A stretch of 64,000 nucleotides of DNA from Sphagnum magellanicum (lineage: Eukaryota; Streptophyta; Sphagnopsida; Sphagnales; Sphagnaceae). The translations under genes were made by a program, and so were the position numbers. Below the pieces are notes generated by a model. The model did no database searches and was not told the DNA's origin. It worked only from the letters and a program-made list of their open reading frames with translations. The DNA is taken from NCBI GenBank assembly GCA_021904315.1, contig CM038917.1, positions 7,300,041 to 7,364,040 of the forward strand, written 5' to 3'. The first letter of the stretch is position 1, and every line of letters starts with the position of its first letter. This document shows positions 37,502 through 47,885 of the stretch, in pieces.

Positions 37502-38964
37502 TTACATGACCCGAAGCAAAATCATTCTGAAAATGCCAAAAGCGGAAATTCCAAACAGGAATTTTTCTTTAAGAACCAACCCTCTAGTTCTCTTAAGAAG
37601 AACTTTAAAAGGGTAGCCTTTTGCCTTCAGAAAGACAATAAGACTGACCATCTGGAAGACAAAAAACTTCTTACAACTACAAAGTCTCAAGAATCTGTAA
37701 AATTGACTATTGATAACCCCCAGCTTTGCAGTCATTGAGATATTGGAATGAACATGAGGCATTCTAATCATTTCAATACCTGCATACTCTGGTTGAGAGC
37801 GTTTGTCAAAAATGTCACAGGGTAAACCTTGAGGACTCTGGCTCACAGTTAGATTCAAGAAATTACAAGAGAAGCCTTTAGATGTACAAATCAACTCACA
37901 AGAGGTTTTTGGGTATATGCCGCTACCAAAAGAGTATTGGTTAAGGTACATGAAGTTCTCAAAATCTGGAAAATTAGGAACAAAAAGATCATCCACAAAC
38001 CTACGAACCAAGGACAAACTATGAAGCACAACAGGACAAGTGTTACTCTTCAAGAGACGCTTAATGAAATCAAACTCATAGGTGAAGAGATAGAAATTAG
38101 CCAAATAGACCGCACAATTTGTACCCATGGGGATACCAATGCATTGTCTATAAACACCCTGACCAAAACAAAGAAACAAATTGTCTAATAAGAAATCCAG
38201 CCAAGAGATCAAATCTGAAGCCTCTGCAACTTTGAAGCTATGAAGATTTTTAAACAAATTGATCTCTGCTTTATTTTTCAGCCACAAAAACCTAAAGTTC
38301 AAAGCAGTTTTTTGAACCATCAAAAACTTAAAACGATGAAGCTTCAGCATCCGATTAAACATTTTATTTATCAGAACTCTCATACGAGCTTTTAGATCCA
38401 CTAGGTCAATGTTAGTGTATAGAGTTGAGAAATCAAAAGACTGCAACAGAAGTGGGGAAGCTTTATCAATTTCAGATCTTGAACGAGTAAGATTATTTAT
38501 TACCTCCACCACTCCTGTAGAGTCATTAAGAATCCAACTACTATCACAAGGAACATCTGCTTTTTGGAGTTCAGATACCCAAAGGTCATTGACTGTAGGA
38601 AACATAGCTTTGAAGAAAGAACACAGCCACTTAGAAACATCAGTCAGAGAACTAGAGCTGGCTGCACAGATAAATCTAGGTTTAATTGGATTTTTATGAA
38701 ACTTCCAAACTGCACAAAGAAACAGGAGACGAGGGCCACACTTAACACCTTTAAAAATATGAGCCTTATTAAAAGAGAGATGAGAACTTAGAATATCAGA
38801 TTGGGCAAGATTGGAGACCACATATGCACCAACAGGAGAATTAAGCTCAGAGAAAACAGAAGAAACATAAAACTTTTTACAAACAAACACAAAGTTGTTA
38901 CAACATTTATCCATGTAAGTAATGACAAAAGACCGTTGGAGAATCTTTAGGTGATCCAGATCTC
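37502..38964 (-). CDS. PLE reverse transcriptase exon
   Basis: About 486 uninterrupted codons. Conserved blocks in order: FVITYMDKCCNNFVFVCK (pre-RT block, K-rich DK motif), KFHKNPIKPRFICA, motif A FDFSTLYTNIDL, motif B IGIPMGTNCAVYLANFYLF, motif C RFVDDLFVPNF with the catalytic DD, CELICTSKGFSCNFLNLTV, and the thumb-like end INSQFYRFLRLCS, then LKAKGYPFKVL. These are the hallmarks of Penelope-like reverse transcriptases. The exon ends at a stop at 37502 with no GIY-YIG domain. The catalytic residues are intact, so enzymatic potential depends mainly on the upstream nonsense codon. Confidence 0.88.
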
Positions 38965-39058
38965 CTAAAGGAACAGACAAAGAAGAATCAGAAGAGGTTT
39001 GAGAAGGAAGCACAAGTCCTCTTTTGTACAAACAAAAGAACTTTGGCCTTCCACTCAC
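38965..39058 (-). other. Predicted 94-bp spliceosomal intron in PLE copy 1
   Basis: It starts GTGAGT, has a strong pyrimidine tract and ends CCTTTAG. Removing it joins GGG ATA TTA A to GA GAT CTG and restores a single frame between the N-terminal exon and the RT exon. Copy 2 has the same ends with a 99-bp intron. The 5-bp length difference would be a frameshift if the segment were coding. Confidence 0.78.
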
Positions 39059-40070
39059 TTAATATCCCTTGAACTCCTAGAAGCTATTCTTGCTTGTTGA
39101 CAAACTTCTTAAGACCTTTATCAATAGCTTCTTCAATAGACAACAAAGACAAGAAGCCACTTCTGAACTTAGTGCCTCTAGAAAAGAGTTCAATTAGGCT
39201 GGGCCTTGAAAGGATATTAAGGTTAGCAGAAATAACATGACCATGATGGGAATCAACAAAACTAGGGAAACGAGAACAAGCACAACCAGAGTGAATAATT
39301 TTCTTAACTTGAGAAGCACGAACAGATCTGCCCAACGCCCCATAGCTGAAAAACTCTTGACCAGAAGTTTTGACATATTTCCAAGCAACTAAGGGAGGGG
39401 ACCAAAACTTTCTAACAGACGGAGGAAGACAATCTAACACAGAAGGAAGGTTTAAAATGGAAGAGAGATTCAAACCATCCATACGAGAAGAAACAAAAAC
39501 AGAGATAATGAGATCTCTGCCTAGGAAAGAGGCACTTGACGAGAAAGAATGAGGAACAATCCTCTTAATAAAATTGCTCAGAATTTTAGACAGTTGTAAA
39601 GCATGGCCAACATCAAGACCGAGAACAGAAGGAGAAAACTCAGACAGCAACAAAAGCATACGAACCAAATTCTTGGTCTTATACTTGGAGAGAAAAACAA
39701 TAGAAAACTTACCTTGAGACACAAGAGAAGAAAGGAATACCAGCCTTCTTTTGTAATCTCTGTACCCAAAAATTCTGTGAGGAGAAAGGTGAGGAACCCC
39801 ACTATGATTAGGTTGCACATCATCAGAAGGAGAACCAATCTCTTCAGAAACTGGCAAAGTAGGAGGCAAACTTACAGCAACATTAGGAAGAACATTGACA
39901 GGAACCCAAACTTTGTTATTAGGACGGGCAAATGAAGGTTTGCTGCCCTTTCTCCACAACATTGCAGAAGCTTTATGTACCCTAGGAGAACGTCTATTGT
40001 TTGACTTACCTTCTAGGTTGTAACCTCTTGGAAAGAAAGTGTGCAAAGTACTCATCCATTTTCTTTCCAA
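39059..40070 (-). CDS. PLE protein, N-terminal exon
   Basis: Opens at ATG 40070-40068 and runs 328 codons to a TAG at 39084, then about eight more codons to the donor at 39058. Copy 2 has GAG at that TAG, so it is a point nonsense mutation. Near residues 265-320 lies the conserved pre-RT region of PLEs: CACSRFPSFVDSHHGHVIS, NLNILSRPSLIELFSRG, TKFR and SIEEAIDKGLKKFV. The first 230 residues are variable and I see no endonuclease motif there. After splicing, VQGIL joins RDLDHLKILQ of the next exon in frame. Confidence 0.75.
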
Positions 40071-41119
40071 TTAAGAGGCAACAACCTTAAACTGTGAATA
40101 AAACAGAATGTGTATAAGGTTGACGTGATTGAAAGGAAGGACAAGACAGTCATGCAATATGTTTACTGATGCAAAACTAATCACGGAGTGTGAACTCTGC
40201 TCACATCCTCCAACAGCACACTTTGCCATGACTATCAATAATTCAAAAGGGGTCTGTACTCTTTGCAATTCCCTGAAACAAAAGAAGAAGGTACCTCAGT
40301 ATCAACCCCAAAGTGTGGACGATGCCGGCCCAGCTGATGAAGCCAGGATGTCCGTTGCTGTTCCATCATGAGAGAGAGACAAATACAAGAAAACCACACA
40401 TCAGTTTGTCCATAAAATTTGTCATAGTCAACTGCATTACAGTAGTTCTGAGGTTAGGTCTAGTTAGTCTAAAGAACATTCTTCCATTTGAGAAAAGCAA
40501 TCACCATTTTTGTAATAGATCTGCTTGTACTTCCCGCCAAAATATTAAGGACGATCAGCATTGACAAATTCACCATCTCTGGTGCAACCTCACCATTCTT
40601 AGCCGTGATTATAATGGTACAAAACTTCGGCAATACAATTCGCTCAAACGCTGCCAGCACTAAATGCAGTCACAAAATCTGTCTTTCCAACAACTTTCCT
40701 CAACTATAGGCGCGGCTAGATTGCATGCTTTTTGTGGCGAACCAAAGCCATGTATCCTCTTCTTCGAAAATTTTAGGGTTTCCCTCCGCAGCGGCACTTG
40801 TTGCACGGCATAATCACAGAACTAAGAAGCAAGCGAATCTTTATGGTTCTTGTCTTATATTTTCTTTCCCTCCCACTAACAGGATTTAACGCCTTCGTTC
40901 GTCTATCGACGATTCTGAGCAGAAGAAGCAAAATAAACTTGATAAGATTCGTCTGCACCGCACTACCCAGAAAAGATAAGGAACAAGCAGAAAACATACA
41001 CCATGGAATTGTTCCATTCTTGCCAACGGAACCGAGTCGCCAATCTGGTACACAGACCCCAGCACCGGGAGCAGCAAGAGAGACAGGAGAATGACAGGGA
41101 GCATGTTTCCGGACCTCAT

Positions 41120-41645
41120 AGTGGAAAAAGTTTATCTAGTACTTCCAGAAGCTCCGCATTTCAAACCACAGCTGCACTTTACTCCGAATTTCTCCACATC
41201 CCACGTTTGGCAACAAGCATCATGCTCGTCGACAACTTTGCAAATGTGCACGTATGTGTACACACCTTGAGTCAACCCCCAAATAAAAAATTCCAAACCC
41301 TCACAACTTCAGATTGAAAAGCAGCAATTAGATCTAACTCATGACATGACCTACAAAGAATCGCATCAATTTCTGTTTCTCAAATCCCCGCTCGGATCCA
41401 AGTCGAGAAACCTTAGAACGACAAATTAGGCTCTCAGAAAAACACTGGGCATTCCGGCACTAGCTTACACTCCCCGGGGCATCGAACTGGCAGGACGTCA
41501 AAGCGGCGTTCTGCGTGTTCGGATGAATGTCATAGTGAAAGAGTCGTCAGATGTGTCAATACAAAGACTTTAAAAAAAAAAAAGAAAAAAACTAAGGGAG
41601 GGGTAGGAAGAGCATGGGTTTTAGGATTTAGAGTTTAGCTAGACT
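41120..41645 (-). promoter_or_regulatory. Upstream region of the transmembrane-protein gene
   Basis: GC-richer than the surroundings, directly before the ATG at 41119. I infer 5' UTR and proximal promoter from position and composition. No clear TATA motif or other element can be pinned down. Confidence 0.3.
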
Positions 41646-41654
41646 ACTGTTGTA

Positions 41655-41740
41655 GTAAGACCGGGGGTGCAGGGAATTGAACCCTGCACACTACATTTAG
41701 GTTCCTAGTTCAGTGCCATACAGTAGTGATCATATTCAGC
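41655..41740 (-). other. tRNA-like B-box region, possible SINE remnant
   Basis: The minus strand contains GGTTCAATTCC within the perfect stem-loop GCAGGGTTCAATTCCCTGC, followed by ACCCCCGG, like a tRNA T-arm and 3' acceptor strand. Upstream sequence does not fold into a convincing full tRNA, so a decayed tRNA gene or tRNA-derived SINE is more likely. Confidence 0.3.
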
Positions 41741-42689
41741 ATAGTTGGGTTGTTTGGAGTCTTAAGAACCAAAGTAACGGGATTGTTGCTTGTCTTCTCC
41801 AATATCTTAAAATTTTAAACATTTGATTAAGAGAAATTTTTTATTTTGAAATAAAAGTCCACTAAGTTCAAATGGTAATTTTGCAATTTTTGGAAAATTT
41901 TCATTTCCCTATTACCATGGTACCTTGGGAGGTTTGAAATTTTCAAAAATGTTGAAATTTTTGGAAATTATTTTTTTCAAAGATTTTTTTTTTGTAAGGA
42001 AAACATTAAATGTTCAAAAATATTCTATTTATTGAAATGAAAATTTCATAATTAATTAATTAATCAACAAACATTAAATATGTTGCTGAAGTATTAATTA
42101 CAACCTATATATGAAGGAGGGGAAATTCCACATGGCTAAATGTGGCTAACAACGCCTTTTTCACTGAGTTATGATGTAACTATGCATATTCAACCTAAAA
42201 AAAAAGCTACATAAAACCAAAAAAAGCAACCACCCATTAGTACAAATTAGTGTAGAAAGCTGCCTAATTACAATAGATCATTGTACGCACAAGAAAATCA
42301 AAGACATGATGAATATGAGTTTCAAAGTTGATGGATTAAAGTTTAAAACAAAAACAAAAAGAGAAGCAACTACTATTGTTGCTGCACAACATATATGTGA
42401 GTAATTTCTTTCAAGTTTTTTTTTTTTTTTTTTTTCTCAACAACCAATATGGTGGTGCTATAATTCTACCATTAAGAACCAGCTATAGCACACCATAGCC
42501 TGCAAGACTTTGGATGGAGCCCAAGCTCAAGAATCTCGAAATGGTTATTTTTGTTGATTGTAAGTCTTGCCATAGTGCCAAAATAAGCTCCCAAATCCTT
42601 GGCGAATTCAAAAAAGTTCAGTTGGGCTTGGTTGTAACCCAATATGTGCTTCTTTTTCGATATCAAACACACACAAGGTGTAGAGTTAC
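41741..42689. other. AT-rich intergenic DNA
   Basis: Nothing supported beyond a poly-T run near 42417-42435. The 3' end of the CACTA element probably falls here, but I could not see its terminal repeat. Confidence 0.4.
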
Positions 42690-43537
42690 ATCTTGCACCT
42701 CACCATTTCATTGCTAAATAAAATGTATCCAAAGCCTTGTGGTAGAACAACCAAAAAATAGTTCAAATTAATGAAAAGAATGGACAATTGATTTTTAAAC
42801 ACCATTAAACCACAATGCACATTAGGCACATGCCTTGTTCTTTGAACTCTTTCATCATCAGAATATTCACGTTCATCCCACATTAGATCTTCAATTTCAT
42901 TTCGACTCAATGTCAATGCCCTTCCTATTTCCCTTTCATCCTCATCCTCTAAGGCATCATCATTGACATTTTTTTCTTCTTCAACACATTCAAGCCCTTC
43001 ATTGGTTGGTGGGGATTTGGGGGCTCAATCATTAGCAAGAAGGCCGACCACTTCATTGCCATCAGTCCATGCTTTAGGAGCTTTCAAAAGCTTATCGAAG
43101 ATTATATGGTATTTTGGATTGTTTTGCAAAACAAAACTTCTTTTGGGGTTACGTCTATCTTTTGCAAGAAAGACTTGTTCAACTTCATTTGGAAATACAA
43201 AGGGTTGGTCACTCATGTGGCCATCCCCAAAAAATTTGGAGGTGTTGATTGAGCAGAACAAGCAATCTTCCAGTCGAGTGGTGTTGCGGAACCATTGCAC
43301 CTTTAATAGTAAGGTCTTGAAGCTTCTAAAATCCACCTCCAAAATCTCCTCAATTATTCCAACATAATCAACCTCTGAGCCATCATGCTCTTCTTTAAAC
43401 CGACAAGCAATGCAAGAATCACATGTGGTTCGCCGTTCATCAACATGATGCACACTAAAATGCCGCCCATGTGACCATATTATAGTGTAGCTTTGTGCAA
43501 CAAAGCTACATCCAACTACAATGTCACAAGTCCACAT
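42690..43537 (-). pseudogene. CACTA-associated DUF4216-type protein, partial
   Basis: An open stretch 43537-43025 contains EVDYVGIIEEILEVDF, LLLKVQWFRNT, RLEDCLFCSIN and FPNEVEQVFLAKD, the order seen in DUF4216 proteins of plant CACTA elements. It continues in another frame to 42690 with ALTLSRNEIEDLMWDERE, an acidic C-terminal tail. At least one break separates the two pieces. Confidence 0.75.
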
Positions 43538-43559
43538 AAGAATGTAAAAAATTATTAAA

Positions 43560-44620
43560 CTTAGATATTAATCTAATCAAAACCTCATACTTTGAGTTAA
43601 GATTGAAACAACCCATAAATGCCAACTTTTTCAAGAAATAATTTAGGAACAATTACTCCCCTTACATTGTTTCAATGTTGCCCTTAATGTTACTGCCCTT
43701 GCTAACATTGTTACTACTATAATTGTTCCCACTACCATTGTTGTTGCCCCTACCATTGCCCCTATCCTGCAACTAGATCAAATGAAATAGAAACCACTAG
43801 GTCATATCCTTGAATTTCTTTTTGGTCTAACATGTCTTACATATCAACAGTTATGTTAATGTAGTACTTGCAATGTCATATTCTTTTTCAGACACACATC
43901 CCCCACTTTCCTTTCTTGCAACAACTTCTTGATGAATCCATGCAACACAATTTTTCAGCTTCTTAGGACATTGTCCTCGAGATGATTTTCTATCCGTGTT
44001 CCACAATTCAACAACATGCAAGTATAATTGATTTTGCCTTTCATACTCTTCAGTCCATTTTATCATCAACACATATTGTTGGATAACAATGTTGTTGATT
44101 TGTTTGTAGGTTATGTCTTCATAACCATCTTGAAATAGTCGCTTTCTCCCCTTGCCAACAACTACTTCCGTTGGTTAAAACCAAACATACACATCAACAA
44201 CAAATTTAATAAGGTGCTTCAAAACTAAGGTGAAAGTTCCATTATAGCCACTCACACATAGAACACAAAATAGTTTTAATGATTCTTGAATGTGAATTCT
44301 AACTAGCTACAATTCTAGCTAACATGTGTATGACCTTTATAGTATTCTTGAATTTGATTTTTAGCCTTTAGTTTTTGGCTAGGTCCATACACTTAGTTTC
44401 AATTTGATTTCATACACTTCAGTTTTTGGAAGTTTATACAGAGTCTAAACAAAGGCTAGCAAAGCAATGAAATCAAGCTAGTATGTTAAAAAGAAGGATC
44501 CAGAATATGAAACACAATATTTTAAAATCATCTAAAACATCAAAAATGATGTAACAAATATAGGTAAAAAGAAGAAGGAGATATAATAAATGTAATGTCA
44601 AAAAGCAATAGTCCAAACTT
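43560..44620. other. Interior of the CACTA relic between its two coding pieces
   Basis: AT-rich. A short minus-strand frame at 43851-44072 (QLYLHVVELWNTDRKSS) may be further transposon coding sequence. Otherwise nothing. Confidence 0.4.
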
Positions 44621-44625
44621 GTTTT

Positions 44626-47600
44626 CTATTCATCTTCTTCCTCTTTCCACACCCGAGGTGCATACTTGTCCATGTCTCCAATAATGTTGTGGCAAACTCC
44701 CATAGCCTCCTGTACAAGATAACCTTCACCCATACTCCCCTCTGGTCAGGAGTTTTGTTTCACAAACCCCTTCAAGGTCTTTAGATATCATTCTATGGGG
44801 GAACATCAAACAATATGAAACATGGCCTCCTATGGCCACCTCCTCAACTAAATTAGAGATGAGATGGATTTGGCTATCAAAAAAAGATGTTGGAAGTTGC
44901 ATTTCCAAAAGACTCATCACTATGGTAAACTTTATCCTCATGATATCCAAATCCCTAACATCCACATTCTTGGAGCAAACCCAATGAAAAAGTCTAGCCA
45001 ATCTAAACACAGTTTGACAAACCCCTTTTATTACAAATCCATGTATGGCAATGGGAAGCATAAAACAAATTAGATTACTATAATCATGTGATTTGAGGCT
45101 TGAGAATCTGTCCATTTGACTTAAGCTATTTTTTAAAGTTGCCCCAAACCCAGTAGGTGTTCTTAAGGACTGCATTGTATGGAAAAATACATTTTGATCT
45201 ATCTTACACATGACATAGGAAGCAACTCCATGTTCTGTTGATTGCCACAACATATGCTTGGTGTTTGATACCTCCAAGTCATCCCTTCCAAAATATGTAT
45301 CTTTGGCTCCTTGTAGATGGAAGAAAAGAGAATGGCACACATTTTTCATTATGTGCATCGGATCAAGCAAATGCTGGATGGGTAACTCTTTCCAATATTC
45401 AAGCTGTGAATTCAAGGTTGACAACCTATTCATTCATGGAGTATGCAAATTATCAATAATCATGACCCACAAATTCATCCAATCATATGTTGTGCATCTT
45501 CAACAAGGTGGTTTTTTTTCCACCATGTTGTCAAAGTACATCTTCAAAGAAGTTCGAAAGGGATGGTCAGATGGCAACTCTCATTTATAATGACCATAAA
45601 TCATCTTTCTCAATGTTGTTGACCATCGGACATCAAGTTGTTCCATGCACCATGGGCAAGCATAATGCCCTTTGGTTTTCAAACTTGAAGAAACCATCAA
45701 CCCTAATTAATTTAAAACATTCAAACCTTGTAACAGTCTACTCTAATAAAATTTTGTTTATAGTTTATAGTAATGGGTTGGTAATGGGCTAGTACAATGT
45801 ATCCATAACAAGATACAACATCTTATTTTACTTTCTTGACCAATAGTAATAGCTAAATAATCCTTGCAACTCTGTAAAGGTACTGACAATAAAGCTCTCC
45901 TCTTCAAAATTCAACCCTAAGACACCAACAATAGTAATAACTAATGTTCACAGACTTGACATCTCTTAATTAGGTAATGACATTCTATTGACAACAAGAC
46001 ATTTTGAATTCTTAGCATTTGCAGCCATTTTGTATTGAAGGATTTGTCTCAATAACACTTTCATAGGTTTTTTTACTTTTTGTATTTAAAAAGATAAAGT
46101 TTACAAAAATGGGTTGGTACAAATGCACTTTATCCAGAAAACTCAAACAATACATGATGAAAAGATACATGACATGACCCTAAGCCCACGGTAGTCATGA
46201 AGTGTCCACAATAAAATAACATTCATAATTAGTAATTGGTTAGTAATAGGTTTTGAAACATTAGTCATTTGAACTCCTTGTGTCCATAAAAGTTGCAACT
46301 CATCAATAAGTGGTTGTAAATAAATATCCATGTTATGAACCTGCCTTTTCCTAGGGATGATAAGTGTGAGGCACATAAATGCATTGTTCATTGTCAAATG
46401 AGGTGATAAGTTGTAATTTAGCACCACAATTGGCTACATTGAATATTTTGATTGTTGTAAAAAATATGGGTTGACTCCATTGGTTGCTAGACCTAGCCTC
46501 AAATGCCTACGCTCCTCTTTAAATTGTGGTCATTGATCCTCCACAAGTTGCCAGGTTTTTGAATCAGCAAGACCTCTCATCACTCCATCCTCATTCTTGT
46601 CTGCAACATGCCAATTCATCAACATGGCTTTGTTTTTTGTAAGGAAAAGTTGTTTGATATGTGGTATAATAGGCATGTAGCGCATGATATGACACATACA
46701 CCAAAAATTACACAAAGTTAAATGGCTTAAACTTGGATTTTGCCAAAATGGAGAAGACTTCAAGGAATTACAACATACAAATTGCTTAACTTGATAGAAG
46801 AAATAGAACTATGAGCCTAGTTTGACATCAAACTCCAAGCTTTGATGCCTGGATAATTTATGTTTACCTTCTAGGGTGTGCTAGTTCCTTGAAGATCTTG
46901 CCTATATCAAGACTCCCCACACTTGGGACAATGCACCAAATTTTCTGCCTTGCCCCTAAACAAAACATAATTGTTCTTGCAAGAATGGATGAATTCACCC
47001 AACAACCCAACAATTGTCAAAATCTTTTTTGCATTTCTTTGGGACCCAAGGAAGGTGTTTCTAGGAGGTAACATCTTATCTTTTAATAGCCTACACACAA
47101 AGAAGCCCAGTCATGCAACTAAGGAATTAGAAGGCATCTTCAATAAGAATGATGCAACTTTGGTCCACAAATTTCAACTTGTCACTCACTTAAGTAGAGC
47201 ATCGACACTTGTGTCACTCCAACCATATTTGGCTTGCAAATTGAGTAGCAAAAGTAGTGTTGATAGGGTGCTAACATCAATGTTGTTGTACAACTTTGTT
47301 TGTGCCAATCTTTGAATTAGATTGACTTCATCATTCCCTTGTGGCAAATGAAGGAAATCTTCAATCACCTCTGCATATTCTTCTTCTTCCTTATGTGTAT
47401 CATCATTTGTGTCATCAATGCTAGTGTCCATTGTTGGTGAAACACCCTCACAAGGTGATGGTGGATTGTCATGGCTTGTAGGTGTATCTTGCAAAAAATC
47501 CTGCATTATAAACCTATCCAAGCTTAGAACATTGCCATTTCTAACCCTTGCACATAATCAGATTTCATTGCTTCATTTAAAACAAATGTTAGATTAAACT

Positions 47601-47790
47601 TACATCATCAATTATAATTGATGGTCCCCATTTGATCATGTGGTTGCAGATGATACTTTCATTGCGAAGATGTAACCCTTTGCAATGTGCACAAGGACAC
47701 AAGGCTCTTCTTTGTCACTTTCGTTTAGTTCTATGTTGTTGCCCTTCATGGCCTGAACTATCCTTGGATTCCATAATTGCAAAGTTAAAG
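44626..47790 (-). pseudogene. TNP2-type CACTA transposase pseudogene
   Basis: Pieces in family order: transposase-associated zinc region ALCPCAHCKG at about 47725-47620; KYGWSDTSVDALLK at 47186-47230; IHSCKNNYVLFRGKAENL then CPKCGES at 46907-46990; a DG-ADS-W-type segment (RGLADSKTWQLVEDQ) at 46530-46580; YNLSPHLTMNNAFMCLTL and DIYLQPLIDELQLLW at 46300-46420; and a long open piece 45433-44726 with LDPMHIMKNVCHSL, SLKSHDYSNLICFMLPIA and the DUF4218-like end. A frameshift near 44730 leads to PEGSMGEGYLVQEAMGV and a stop at 44626. Multiple frameshifts and stops make it non-functional. Assignment follows the TNP2 plus DUF4218 pattern known in plant CACTA elements. Confidence 0.85.
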
Positions 47791-47885
47791 CCTTGCTCAC
47801 AAAACTGTGTCATCAATTCTAGCCACAACATAACAGAAATGACACAATGAGTATGGTTACACCTTGTGAAGGTCTCACAAAATAC

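Larger units (their letters stand above)
37331..40076 (-). mobile_element. Penelope-like element, copy 1 (nearly intact)
   Basis: A retroelement with a PLE reverse transcriptase. The 3' edge (37331) is set by the abrupt start of similarity with copy 2 at 47886. The 5' edge is only estimated from the first ATG. The coding region is split by a short intron and has one visible nonsense codon. It sits in intron 2 of the transmembrane-protein gene, same orientation as the gene. No GIY-YIG endonuclease pattern is visible before or after the RT. The right boundary and any pseudo-LTR are not resolved. Confidence 0.8.
35192..41119 (-). pseudogene. Conserved small plant transmembrane protein, six exons, apparently disrupted in exon 4
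   Basis: Exons: 41119-41000 (signal-peptide-like MRSGNMLPVILLSLLLLP, then GSVYQIGDSVPLARMEQFHG), 40357-40295 (QRTSWLHQLGRHRPHFGVD), 36922-36867 (VVMPIPKPSGFSDDDAYK), 36237-36033 (LFQLGREKYQ, later NEHEDIQRKFLDRNDWPKY then VLVHYTW), 35417-35362 (KKSKIDVAGGLSVLFGSG) and 35259-35192 (DLVICMRVFKSAMPLEVL, stop). All introns have GT-AG ends, and the phases agree from exon 1 to 2, 2 to 3, 3 to 4 and 5 to 6. The pattern (LGRH, PIPKP, LGREK, WPK-VLV-YTW, ID---LFGSG then a hydrophobic segment) matches an uncharacterised plant membrane protein family of about 190 residues that I know only from memory. Exon 4 carries a net one-base frameshift and a TGA, so the copy is broken unless the assembly is wrong. 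Intron 2 holds a PLE. Confidence 0.7.

Noticed and set aside
41655..41740. Functional tRNA gene
   Set aside because: Only a T-arm-like stem and B box are convincing; no full cloverleaf with a D-arm and acceptor pairing.
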